A DNA stretch of 64,000 bases from an uncultured bacterium. GTDB lineage: Bacteria; Hydrogenedentota; Hydrogenedentia; Hydrogenedentales; CAILVY01. Position numbers and translations under genes: made by a program. Each line of letters opens with the position of its first letter. The first letter of the stretch is position 1. Under the pieces are notes generated by a model. It did not search any database and had not been told where the DNA came from. It saw only the letters and a program-made list of their open reading frames with translations. The stretch covers positions 55,269 through 119,268 of the forward strand of contig CALEDJ010000011.1 of assembly GCA_937951485.1 (NCBI GenBank), read 5' to 3'. Shown here in pieces: positions 41,291 through 50,196 of this stretch.

Positions 41291-42322
41291 TTACTCCGTG
41301 TCAAACTCCCGCAACAGCACCGGGCGGTTTTCCTCGTGGGAGCGCTGTGCGGCGGCGGCCAGGAGCACCGCGGCACGGCCGTCCACGCCGGAGACCATCG
41401 GCTCGGTATCGTCCAGCACGGCGTTTATAAAAGCCGCCATTTCCATGAGAAAACTCTCGGTGTAGCGGTCCATGAAGAACTTGAACGGCAGGTCGCGCCG
41501 GACGCACACCGCGTCGCTGATTGTGGCGGAGTTGGGATAGTTGTTGCTCACCGCGATGGCGCCCCCGCTGCCGAAGGCCTCGACCCGCTGATCGTAACCG
41601 TACACGGCGCGGCGGCTGTTGTCTATGGTGGCCAGCACGCCGTTGGCGAACTTGAGCATCACCACCGCGGTGTCAATGTCGCCCGCCTCGCCAATGGCGA
41701 AATCCACCTTCACCGCGCCTGAAGCATAGACCTCTTCAACCTCGTCGCCGATGAGGAAGCGCGCCATGTCGAAATCGTGAATGGTCATGTCGAGGAACAT
41801 GCCGCCGGAACTACGGATGTATTCAATGGGCGGCGGGCCGGGGTCCCGGCTGATGATGTGCAGCAGGTGAGGCTGGCCGATCTCGCCCGCGACGATGGCG
41901 CGGCGAACGCGCGAGAAATCAGCGTCAAAGCGGCGATTGAACCCGATTTGCAGTTTGACGCCCGCGTGTTCCACGGCTTCGAGCGCCTGGTCAATCTCCC
42001 GAAGCGTGCGCGCGATGGGCTTCTCGCAGAAGATGTGCTTGCCCGCCGCCGCCGTTTCCTCGATCATGGTCGCGTGCAGGTCGGTGGGCGCGCAGATAAC
42101 GACGGCCTCGATGCCCGCATCCGCGAGGATTGCATGATAATCCTCCTCTGTCCTCGATATGCCGAGGCGCTCCGCGCAGTCCTGCGCGGCCTCGGCGTTC
42201 GCATCGGCGATCGCGACCAGCCGCGCGCGCGGGATGCGGCGGCACAGATGCTCCGCATGCAGTTTTCCAATCCGCCCGGCGCCGATCAGCCCGACATTCA
42301 ATCTTCGTTGTCCCATGGTCAC
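41291..42322 (-). CDS. iolG: Inositol 2-dehydrogenase-like Gfo/Idh/MocA oxidoreductase
   Basis: LNVGLIGAGRIGKLHAEHLCRRIPRARLVAIAD; GKHIFCEKPIARTLREIDQAL; GFNRRFDADF; in the iol cluster. Confidence 0.88.
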   Translation of the reverse strand: MTMGQRRLNVGLIGAGRIGKLHAEHLCRRIPRARLVAIADANAEAAQDCAERLGISRTEEDYHAILADAGIEAVVICAPTDLHATMIEETAAAGKHIFCEKPIARTLREIDQALEAVEHAGVKLQIGFNRRFDADFSRVRRAIVAGEIGQPHLLHIISRDPGPPPIEYIRSSGGMFLDMTIHDFDMARFLIGDEVEEVYASGAVKVDFAIGEAGDIDTAVVMLKFANGVLATIDNSRRAVYGYDQRVEAFGSGGAIAVSNNYPNSATISDAVCVRRDLPFKFFMDRYTESFLMEMAAFINAVLDDTEPMVSGVDGRAAVLLAAAAQRSHEENRPVLLREFDTE

Positions 42323-43248
42323 AGCCCCAATGTCTTCAGGAATTCACGATTCCGCCTGGCGCTCTCCCTGGGCGCGCCCATGCCCGGCAGAACATCCTGT
42401 TCCACCACAATCCACCCCCGATAGCCGCGCCGCCGCAACCAGTCCACGGTGTGCGCGAAATCCACACAGCCTTTTCCCAATTCGCAGAAAACGCCCCGCG
42501 CCACCGCCTGAAAATAATCCAGGTTTTCCCGGTGCGCCGCATCGGCGACCGCCGGATCGCAATCCTTGAAATGAACATGGCGAATGCGGTCCGCGAAGCG
42601 GTCCAACGCATCGCGCACCGATGTGCCGTCGCGATCGCCCGCGCCGAAGGCGTAGTGCCCGGTGTCAAAGACCAGCCCGACCAGCGTCGGGTCCGTCATC
42701 TCCAGGAGGCGCGCGATTTCCTCCGGCGTCTCCACATAACCGGCGCAATGGTGGTGAAACGCTGTGCACAACCCCGTTTCCTCGTGGATGGCGCGCGCGG
42801 CGCGATCGACGCCCGCGGCAAACGTGCGCCATTCTTCCCCTGAAAGTTCCATTTCCGGGGCGATGCGTCCGGCGTGGCGCGTGCGCACGGCGTCGCTGCC
42901 GTTGTCATCGGCCAGGATCAGCAACGGCGCGTGGTCGGATGCGGCCACGGCGGCAATCAACCGGGCCACGCGCAGCGCCGCCGCGATGCCCGGCGCGTGC
43001 GCCGCATCATACCGGAACGCCACGGGCACAAACGCGCCGACCATGGTGACGCCGCGCTGCTCCAGCGCGGCGCGCAGCGCATCCGGTTCCGTCGGCATGA
43101 AACCCCAGTCGCCCAGTTCCGTGCCGGCGTAGCCCGTCTCGACGAGTTCGTCCAGCATCCGTTCCCATGTGATGGTTTCGCCCTTCATCCCGTCGAATTC
43201 CAGACTGCCCCAGGAACACGGGGCATTGGCCACACGAATGAGGTGCAT
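42319..43248 (-). CDS. iolE: Inosose dehydratase-like TIM-barrel protein
   Basis: VANAPCSWGSLEF; YAGTELGDWGFMP; FHHHCAGYVETPEEI; DTGHYAFGAGD. Confidence 0.8.
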   Translation of the reverse strand: MHLIRVANAPCSWGSLEFDGMKGETITWERMLDELVETGYAGTELGDWGFMPTEPDALRAALEQRGVTMVGAFVPVAFRYDAAHAPGIAAALRVARLIAAVAASDHAPLLILADDNGSDAVRTRHAGRIAPEMELSGEEWRTFAAGVDRAARAIHEETGLCTAFHHHCAGYVETPEEIARLLEMTDPTLVGLVFDTGHYAFGAGDRDGTSVRDALDRFADRIRHVHFKDCDPAVADAAHRENLDYFQAVARGVFCELGKGCVDFAHTVDWLRRRGYRGWIVVEQDVLPGMGAPRESARRNREFLKTLGL

Positions 43249-43265
43249 GGATGATGGTTCTCCTT

Positions 43266-44744
43266 TCAGAACTTTCGGCTCCATTCCCGCGGCCAGCGTT
43301 CGACGACCACCTTGGTTTCGGTGAAGAATTCCACGGCGTGTTCGCCCTGGCCGTGCAAGTCGCCGAAGAAACTTTCACACCAGCCGCTGAAAGGATAAAA
43401 CGCCATTGGCGCGGCCACACCGATGTTAATACCGATGTTTCCCGCACGCGCCACGACCCGGAAGCGCCGCGCCGCTGCGCCGTCCGCGGTGAAGATACAG
43501 GCCATGTTGCCATAAGCGCGGTCGTTCACCAATGCGATGGCGTCGTCCAGCGAGTCGGCGTGCATCATGCTGAACACAGGGCCGAAAATCTCCGTGTGCG
43601 CCGTCCGGCCGCCCGGCGGCACATTGTCCAGCAGGGTGGGGAAGAGGAAACTGCCCTGTTCATATCCGGGCACCATCTTGCCCCGGCCGTCCACTGTCAC
43701 TTTTGCGCCTTCCCTTTCCGCCTGCGCGATGATGCCTTCAATGCGCGCCTTGCTTTCCAGTGAGACGAGCGCGCCGGTCTCTACGTCGGCGTCCAGGCCA
43801 TAGCCGACGCGCCGGTTGCGTGCCGCTTCCGCGAATTTTTCGCGGAACACATCGCGCGCCTCCCCCACCGTGATGCCCACCGACAATGCCAGGCAGCGTT
43901 GCCCGGCGCATCCGAAGGCCGAGTCGGCCAGAATGCGCACCGCGGTGTCCATATCCGCATCAGGCATAATCACCACGGGATTCTTCGCGCCGCCCTGGCA
44001 CTGGGCGCGTTTGCCGTTGGCCGCGGCCCCGGCATAGATATGCCGCGCCGCCGGGGTGGAACCTACCATGCTGATGGCGCGAATCAAGGGATGATCAAGG
44101 ATGGCGTCCACGGTCTGTTTGCTGCCGTTCACCAGTTGCAGCACTCCCTGCGGCAGACCGAGTTGGTCAATCAATTCAAAAATCCGCTGCTGGGTGATGG
44201 GGCACTTCTCGCTGGGCTTCACAATGAAGCAATTGCCCGTCGCCAGCGCATAGGGCAGAAACCAGAAGGGGATCATTGCGGGGAAATTAAACGGAGCAAT
44301 CATCGCGCCGACGCCGACCGGCTGGCGGTACATGTGTTCGTCTATGCCGCGCGCGATGTCCTCGTTGTTCCGTCCCTGCATCAGCATCGGGATGCCGCAG
44401 GCCACCTCGACATTCTCGATGGCGCGCCGCAATTCCCCCACGCTCTCTGCATAGGTTTTGCCGCATTCCTCCGTGCAGGAGCGCGCGAGCGGGTCCAGGT
44501 GCTCCTCCAGCAGGTGCTTCAGTTTGAATAGAAACTGGATGCGGTCCGGGGCGGGCACGCGACTCCATTCCAGGAACGCGGTGTGTGCGGCCCGCGCCGC
44601 AGCGTCCACTTCCTCCAACGGCGACAATGGCACGCGGGCCAACGGCTCCTGTGTGGCGGGATTCTTGATTTCCAGGGTTTCCCCCGCGCCGGACGAAACC
44701 CACGAACCGTTCACGTAATTTTTCAGCGTTTCCACGGAGGCCAC
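43266..44744 (-). CDS. iolA: Methylmalonate-semialdehyde dehydrogenase (CoA-acylating)
   Basis: [38 protein letters not shown]-type [59 protein letters not shown]. Confidence 0.95.
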   Translation of the reverse strand: MASVETLKNYVNGSWVSSGAGETLEIKNPATQEPLARVPLSPLEEVDAAARAAHTAFLEWSRVPAPDRIQFLFKLKHLLEEHLDPLARSCTEECGKTYAESVGELRRAIENVEVACGIPMLMQGRNNEDIARGIDEHMYRQPVGVGAMIAPFNFPAMIPFWFLPYALATGNCFIVKPSEKCPITQQRIFELIDQLGLPQGVLQLVNGSKQTVDAILDHPLIRAISMVGSTPAARHIYAGAAANGKRAQCQGGAKNPVVIMPDADMDTAVRILADSAFGCAGQRCLALSVGITVGEARDVFREKFAEAARNRRVGYGLDADVETGALVSLESKARIEGIIAQAEREGAKVTVDGRGKMVPGYEQGSFLFPTLLDNVPPGGRTAHTEIFGPVFSMMHADSLDDAIALVNDRAYGNMACIFTADGAAARRFRVVARAGNIGINIGVAAPMAFYPFSGWCESFFGDLHGQGEHAVEFFTETKVVVERWPREWSRKF

Positions 44745-44765
44745 TTTTTCCTTTCAGTTTTGCAG

Positions 44766-44792
44766 GGTGGGTGTAGCGCAGCGGAACCCACC
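44766..44792. repeat. Hairpin GGTGGGT...ACCCACC
   Basis: Perfect 7-bp arms. Confidence 0.75.
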
Positions 44793-44801
44793 GCTGCTTT
44801 G

Positions 44802-44855
44802 GTCGGACGCGTCGGAGCAGTCGGACGAACGAGTCAGGTCCGCGGCGTCCGACCG
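44802..44855. repeat. 9-nt-period array, left arm (GTCGGACGC GTCGGAGCA GTCGGACGA ACGAGTCAG GTCCGCGGC GTCCGACCG)
   Basis: 6 units at exact 9-nt phase. Confidence 0.8.
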
Positions 44856-44864
44856 GTCTTGCAG

Positions 44865-44891
44865 GATGGGTGCAGCGTAGATGAACCCACC
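44865..44891. repeat. Hairpin GATGGGT...ACCCACC, second copy
   Basis: Same family as 44766-44792, one mismatch in the stem. Confidence 0.6.
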
Positions 44892-44923
44892 ATCATGCCA
44901 TCATGCCGTCACGCCATTACGCC
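44892..44923. repeat. 8-nt-period array (ATCATGCC ATCATGCC GTCACGCC ATTACGCC)
   Basis: 4 units at exact 8-nt phase. Confidence 0.75.
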
Positions 44924-44933
44924 TGCCGGTCTC

Positions 44934-44996
44934 GTCGATCCTGTCGGCATCGTGCGACTCGTGCGACTCGTCCGACTTGTCCGACTTATTCGACTG
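44934..44996. repeat. 9-nt-period array, right arm (GTCGATCCT GTCGGCATC GTGCGACTC GTGCGACTC GTCCGACTT GTCCGACTT ATTCGACTG)
   Basis: 7 units at exact 9-nt phase. Confidence 0.85.
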
Positions 44997-45013
44997 GCAA
45001 CTACGAAATCACG

Positions 45014-46885
45014 TTAAAGATAATACCGTTCGCGGGCGCGCATCTGCTCCCAGGCTTTGCGCGCGGTGCGCACCGATTCCATCTCGCTTACTTCCGCCAC
45101 GTGCACGTCCCACCAACTGTCATATCCCGGCACATTCACATAGCGATCATTCTGAATGTAGATGACACTGGTGCGGTCGGTTTTTTGGGCGTCATGCATC
45201 GCCTGGACGAAATCCTCGTAGGTCTTGCACTCGAAGACATGGGCGCCGAGGCTGCGTGCGTTTGTCGCCAGGTCCACCGGCAACAGTTGCACGTCATCCC
45301 CGCATTCGTCCCCCGGCAGCACACCATCCTTGGGATATACATAGCGCGTCGCGAACCCCTCCTGCCCCAGCGATCGGCTCAGGGATCCGATGCTCTTGTA
45401 GCCGAAATTGTCGAAGAGCACGATGATCAGTTTGTATCCTTCCTGGACCGACGTGACAATTTCCGCGTTGAGCATGAGATAACCGCCGTCGCCCTGCATC
45501 ACATAGACGTCGCGTTCCGGCGCGGCCATCTTCGCGCCGAGCCCGCCGGCGATCTCGTAGCCCATGCAACTGTATCCGTATTCGAGGTGGTAGTTTTTGG
45601 GGTGGCGCGCGCGCCACAGTTTGTGCAGGTCGCCGGGCAGCGATCCCGCGGCGCAGACCATGATACTCTCCGGATCGCTGAGTTCGTTCACCGCGCCGAT
45701 CAATTCGCCCTGACTTGGCAGCGGCGTATTGCGGATGGCGTAGATGCGGTCCACTTCCTCTTCCCATGCATCGTGCAACCGCTGCACCTTTGCCTGGTAG
45801 GCAGCATCCGCGCGGTATCCCTGCAGGGCCTCCGACAGTTCTTCCAGCACGACGCGTGCGTCGCCCACCAGCGGCACGGCGCTGTGTTTGAAGGCGTCGA
45901 ATTCCGCCACGTTGATGTTGATGAAGCGCACATCGGGATGCTGGAATGCGGTTTTGCTCGCCGTGGTGAAGTCGCTGTAGCGCGTGCCGATGCCAATCAC
46001 GAGATCGGCCTCGCGCGCGAGCGCGTTGGCTGCGCTGGTTCCCGTCACGCCGATGGCGCCTGCATTCCCCGGATGGTCGTAGCGCAGGCTGCCCTTGCCC
46101 GCCATCGTTTCCGAAACAGGGATGCCGGTCTGGTCCACAAACGCACGCAGCGTCTCTGTCGCTTCGCTGTATATGACCCCGCCGCCCGCGATGATAAGCG
46201 GCCGCTTTGCGGCGCGGACCAATTCTGCGGCGCGGCGCAATGCAGCAGCGTCGGCGCGGTTGCGCGGAATGCGCCATACCCGCTTCTCGAAGAGTTCATC
46301 CGGGTAATCCCATGCCTCCGCCTGCACGTCTTGCGGCAGGGCCAGCGTGACGGCCCCCGTGTCCGCCGGACTGCACAGCACCCGCATCGCCTCCGGGAGC
46401 GCCGTGATGATCTGGTCGGGGCGGTTGATGCGGTCCCAATAGCGGCTCACCGGGCGGAAACAGTCATTCACCGAAATGTCCTGCGAATGTTCCGACTCCA
46501 ACTGCTGCAGGACGGGCGCCACATTGCGTCGCGCGAAGATGTCGCCGGGCAACAGCAGTACCGGCAGGCGGTTGATGGTGGCGCCCGCCGCGCCTGTCAC
46601 CATGTTTGTGGCGCCGGGGCCGATGGACGACAGACACGCAAAGGTCTGGAGGCGGTTCTTGATCTTCGCGTAGCCAGCCGCGACATGCACCATCGCTTGT
46701 TCGTTGCGAATCTGATAGAACCGGAAATCGGGATTTTGCTGCAACGCCTGCCCAATCCCCGCCACGCACCCGTGTCCGAAGATGCCGAAACATCCCGCGA
46801 AAAGCGGCCGCTCAACCCCGTCGCGTTCCGTGTATTGCCGTTTGAGAAACGCAATTACCGCTTGTCCCATCGTCATGCGTTGCAT
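45014..46885 (-). CDS. iolD: 3D-(3,5/4)-trihydroxycyclohexane-1,2-dione acylhydrolase
   Basis: TPP enzyme: FGIFGHGCVAGIGQAL, EQAMVHVAAGYAK, SIGPGATNMVTGAA; GDGGYLMLNAEIVTS; C-terminal DSWWDVHVAEVSEMESVRTARKAWE. Confidence 0.95.
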   Translation of the reverse strand: MQRMTMGQAVIAFLKRQYTERDGVERPLFAGCFGIFGHGCVAGIGQALQQNPDFRFYQIRNEQAMVHVAAGYAKIKNRLQTFACLSSIGPGATNMVTGAAGATINRLPVLLLPGDIFARRNVAPVLQQLESEHSQDISVNDCFRPVSRYWDRINRPDQIITALPEAMRVLCSPADTGAVTLALPQDVQAEAWDYPDELFEKRVWRIPRNRADAAALRRAAELVRAAKRPLIIAGGGVIYSEATETLRAFVDQTGIPVSETMAGKGSLRYDHPGNAGAIGVTGTSAANALAREADLVIGIGTRYSDFTTASKTAFQHPDVRFININVAEFDAFKHSAVPLVGDARVVLEELSEALQGYRADAAYQAKVQRLHDAWEEEVDRIYAIRNTPLPSQGELIGAVNELSDPESIMVCAAGSLPGDLHKLWRARHPKNYHLEYGYSCMGYEIAGGLGAKMAAPERDVYVMQGDGGYLMLNAEIVTSVQEGYKLIIVLFDNFGYKSIGSLSRSLGQEGFATRYVYPKDGVLPGDECGDDVQLLPVDLATNARSLGAHVFECKTYEDFVQAMHDAQKTDRTSVIYIQNDRYVNVPGYDSWWDVHVAEVSEMESVRTARKAWEQMRARERYYL

Positions 46886-46973
46886 AAGAGTTCCTCCCGC
46901 TATTTGGTTGCCTTCGCATCTATCCAAGTGACACACAAAATGCCAACACTTGCGTTGCCTGCAACCCGATTTA

Positions 46974-47050
46974 CGTCATTGCGAGTGAAATGAAGCGCTC
47001 CTGTTTCCCCGAATTACCGCCTCGGGCTTGCGCCTGCCTCACAATGACGA
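46974..47050. repeat. Palindromic intergenic repeat CGTCATTGCGAG ... CTCACAATGACG
   Basis: 11/12 inverted termini; matches the widespread CGTCATTGCGAG-type bacterial palindromic repeat. Confidence 0.7.
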
Positions 47051-47253
47051 CCCTGCTGAAACTCATGCCGTTGATTACAGAAAACGACCGATAAGGCGCT
47101 TAACCATCGAAACAAGCCAACGCCATGCGACTTAGGGTAACACGGGCGGTGTTCAAGCGCAAGATCGGCGCGGTGTCTGCAGACGAAGCAGGGGGTAAGT
47201 CAGAGGTGGGTCAGGCCATGAAAGAGATTTGCGTGGAAAGGGATGTTTCGGAA

Positions 47254-48183
47254 TCAGTTCGGGGCGTTGAGTTCCTTGGCCACGATGCGGTTCCCGGGAT
47301 GGGTTGCCGCATGAAAGAGGTTGCGCATGGCTTCCGCCAGCACTTCATCGGCGTTTCGTGAGTGACCGTTCCGACATGCGACGATGCCGAAACTCAACTT
47401 GGCGCGCGTGGGGAAAGAGGGATCACTGTAGGTGGTGGCTGTCACTTCCTCTTGAATCTTGTTGGCGTAGCCGATGGCGTCTTTCAGTCTGGCGTGGGGG
47501 AGCACCGCCACAAACAGCGCGCCTTCGTAACGGGCCAGAATGTCATGAGTGCGTGATGAATTCCGCAGGCTGAGTGCAATCTCCACCAGCAAATCATCCA
47601 GGGAGGCCCCGCCCATTTCCTCATCCACGGCGCGGATTTCATCCACATCCAGTACGACACAGGCCACGGGATAGTCGTATCGGTGAGACTTCTCAATTTC
47701 CTCTTGAAGCCGTTCCAGGAGGAAACGGCGGTTCCGCAACCCGGTCAGGTGGTCCGTGTATATCGGGTCCTGCAACAGTTCCACACTGGCGGCAAGGTAA
47801 TCGTTGGTTTGTCGTGTCCGCATGGCGCTTTCCACCCGAATCATCACGAAGGGAAGGTTATAGGGCTTGGTGATATAGTCCACCGCCCCGAGCGCATAGC
47901 CTTGGGCGATATCCACCGCCTCGCCACGCGCCGTCACAAAAATAATCGGGATATCCTTGGTTTTCTTGTTTTCTTTGAGTCTCTTGCAGACTTCGTGCCC
48001 GCTAATGTCCGGTAATCCAATATCCAACAACAATAGATCTATGTCACCATCCGCACAACGGGCAATGGCCTGCGCACCTGTAAGTACGCCGACCGCTTCA
48101 TAGCCGTTCAATTTCAGACCTTCGCAAAGGACTGCAGTTTCCTCCCTGCAGTCATCCGCCACCAATACTTTATACGGTCTCAC
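47254..48183 (-). CDS. Response regulator with degenerate GGDEF domain
   Basis: REC KVLVADDCREETAVLCEGLKLNGYEAVGVL...LLLLDIGLPDISGHEV; GGDEF-like TDHLTGLRNRRFLLERL with an EGALF signature. Confidence 0.88.
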   Translation of the reverse strand: MRPYKVLVADDCREETAVLCEGLKLNGYEAVGVLTGAQAIARCADGDIDLLLLDIGLPDISGHEVCKRLKENKKTKDIPIIFVTARGEAVDIAQGYALGAVDYITKPYNLPFVMIRVESAMRTRQTNDYLAASVELLQDPIYTDHLTGLRNRRFLLERLQEEIEKSHRYDYPVACVVLDVDEIRAVDEEMGGASLDDLLVEIALSLRNSSRTHDILARYEGALFVAVLPHARLKDAIGYANKIQEEVTATTYSDPSFPTRAKLSFGIVACRNGHSRNADEVLAEAMRNLFHAATHPGNRIVAKELNAPN

Positions 48184-48283
48184 TGCTCACCCCCGGACAC
48201 TTGACACACAATCGTTTCGTCACACACCCTTCTAAAGCAATTCTACCTGATTTTGAGCAATATCGCAACTCGAAGAACACAAT

Positions 48284-48796
48284 TTGTCTCGGGATCGCAT
48301 CACGGTTAGAATGCCGTTCCCATGCAATTGTCCGGAGATTGGGGCTGAACAAAGGATTTTCCGTGTGGAAGGCGCATTTGGCAGACAGCGACGTTTCCGC
48401 CGCCCGACCATCAACATCACTCCGTTGATTGACGTGATGTTTCTCCTGCTGATTTTTTTCATGCTGACCACCACTTTCCGTGAGCATTTGGGCATTGATG
48501 TGTCGTTGCCGCAGGCGGCCACTGCTGAGAGCATGGAAACAACCAAACATGAGATTACGGTCAAGGCGACAGGCGAAATCTACTTTGGTGGAAACCGGGT
48601 TGATTTGCCGGGGCTTCGTTCCGCTCTGGAAACAGTCCTCCAGGAAGAACCCCGCACCCCAATTGTGCTCCGGGCGGACAAAGACGCCGCCTTTCAGGAT
48701 GTCATCCGCGTGATTGACATGTGCCGCGCCGTGGGTGGGCTGCAGTTGATCATTCCCACGCATCTCCCCGGTGAAGAATGGGAATGGCGGAATTGA
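48284..48796 (+). CDS. ExbD/TolR biopolymer transport protein
   Basis: RRFRRPTINITPLIDVMFLLLIFFMLTTTF; true start uncertain, GTG 48364 possible. Confidence 0.82.
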   Translation: MSRDRITVRMPFPCNCPEIGAEQRIFRVEGAFGRQRRFRRPTINITPLIDVMFLLLIFFMLTTTFREHLGIDVSLPQAATAESMETTKHEITVKATGEIYFGGNRVDLPGLRSALETVLQEEPRTPIVLRADKDAAFQDVIRVIDMCRAVGGLQLIIPTHLPGEEWEWRN

Positions 48797-48862
48797 CCGG
48801 GGCGACTATATCGCCGGCGGTCCGGACGGAATTGTTTTGTGTGTCAATGGCGGCTGGTTCAT

Positions 48863-49861
48863 TCATAGCGGTTCCAGGGGCGCGCCGTTGGATTTTCCAC
48901 GGGGCGAATCGAGGGCTTCATCTTCCGGAGCGACACTCTCTGTGGCATCCAGCGGAACCACTTCCGGCAAATCGTTACGAAGCGTCACTTCCTCGGTTTG
49001 AGAATCGGGAAGGGGCGCCGGACAGGCATCAAGGGCTTCAATCTCGGCGTCTTGGCGTTCCAGTTTCCTTTGCCGGCGGGAGCGCCGGGAACTTTTGGCG
49101 CGCTTCGGAGCCTCCTCCTGCAATGCGCCGTCTTCAATAGGCGTTTGCGCCAGCGCATCCAAATCCACCGGACGCTCCAGGGAATCAGCGGCTCCGATCT
49201 GACGTCGGCGCGCCCGCACTGCATCGGCGTGGGGGTATGCCGGATGTTCGTCCAGGAAGCGGTCCAGCACGTTTCTTGCGTCATCAGGGCGGTGGAGCAC
49301 CCGGTCATATATCTCGCAAATGCGGCTTAAAAGAGGCAGGACGCTTTCATCCGGTGGAAGATAGCGTACGGCGCGTTCCAGCCATTTGATGGCGTCTTCC
49401 GGGCGCTTGAGTTGGATACAGCATTCCGCCGCGCGCTGGTTAACCACGGCATTTCGGGGAAAAATCCGCAGCAGGATCAGGTATTCCTGCAGGGCGCCCT
49501 CCCAATCGCCTCGGCGTTCGAGGATTTCCGCCGGACCGAAGCGGGGGCGGTCGCGGATATCTTCGTCTCCCGGAGCAACCACCTCAACGATCAGACGTGA
49601 CAGCAGAGACACCACCACATGGCCATAGAGGGCCAGACCGGCGACGAATAACCCCAGAACGCTGAAGAAATAGGCAATCCGCTGGTGATGCAACCAGACC
49701 CGGAGTTCTTCGATTTCAACGGTGTAAAAGAGCGCCAGCGCAACAATGGTAAGCGCTTCCACCCACATCGGCCACTCTTCCCGCAGCCGATATCTCCGAT
49801 ACAGCATGACAAGGCCCCAGCCAAAAAAAGGCACAAGAAATATCGGCGCGACAAAATACAT
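48863..49861 (-). CDS. Membrane-anchored TPR-like protein
   Basis: Two or three N-terminal TM helices; RRGDWEGALQEYLILLRIFPRNAVVNQRAAECCIQLKRPEDAIKWLERAVRYLP. Confidence 0.7.
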   Translation of the reverse strand: MYFVAPIFLVPFFGWGLVMLYRRYRLREEWPMWVEALTIVALALFYTVEIEELRVWLHHQRIAYFFSVLGLFVAGLALYGHVVVSLLSRLIVEVVAPGDEDIRDRPRFGPAEILERRGDWEGALQEYLILLRIFPRNAVVNQRAAECCIQLKRPEDAIKWLERAVRYLPPDESVLPLLSRICEIYDRVLHRPDDARNVLDRFLDEHPAYPHADAVRARRRQIGAADSLERPVDLDALAQTPIEDGALQEEAPKRAKSSRRSRRQRKLERQDAEIEALDACPAPLPDSQTEEVTLRNDLPEVVPLDATESVAPEDEALDSPRGKSNGAPLEPL

Positions 49862-49979
49862 GGGCGGCGTCCACCTCGGCCTCCACGACTCCGGTTCGAC
49901 CCTTACTAGAGCACAGGCGCACGTAGAAAATCCAACCGCTTCCTGAGGCTTCTGCAAAACCTTCTGTGATCCGATGGAG

Positions 49980-50020
49980 CACGGGCATCCTGCCCGTTTT
50001 TCATGGGCGAGACGCCCGTG
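49980..50020. repeat. Twin hairpin REP-like element ACGGGCA-TCC-TGCCCGT ... CATGGGCG-AGA-CGCCCGTG
   Basis: Two adjacent hairpins; translation of the + strand gives TGILPVFHGRDARVT. Confidence 0.75.
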
Positions 50021-50196
50021 TCACGGGAGGTTCTGCAAGGACCTCTCCTGCCCGTATTTTGAATTTTCTCCGGCAGGCCGCTATCATACGCGCGCCGGCG
50101 CCGCGCCGGTATCGAGCGCATGGCGGCTGCAGAAGAGTCGCCGCTTATTCAGGGTCGTCTTTCCGCGTTCGCGGCAATCACAAGGGTGTATTTTGG

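Noticed and set aside
40639-41430. Plus-strand 263-aa ORF starting MNPKEKAQAWLARSGIRA
   Set aside because: It starts inside the right arm of the MITE-like element and runs antisense through the thioesterase gene.
44903-46993. Plus-strand 696-aa ORF
   Set aside because: Antisense of iolD; it has no recognisable domains, and the RLVRLVRLI-type start derives from the 9-nt array.
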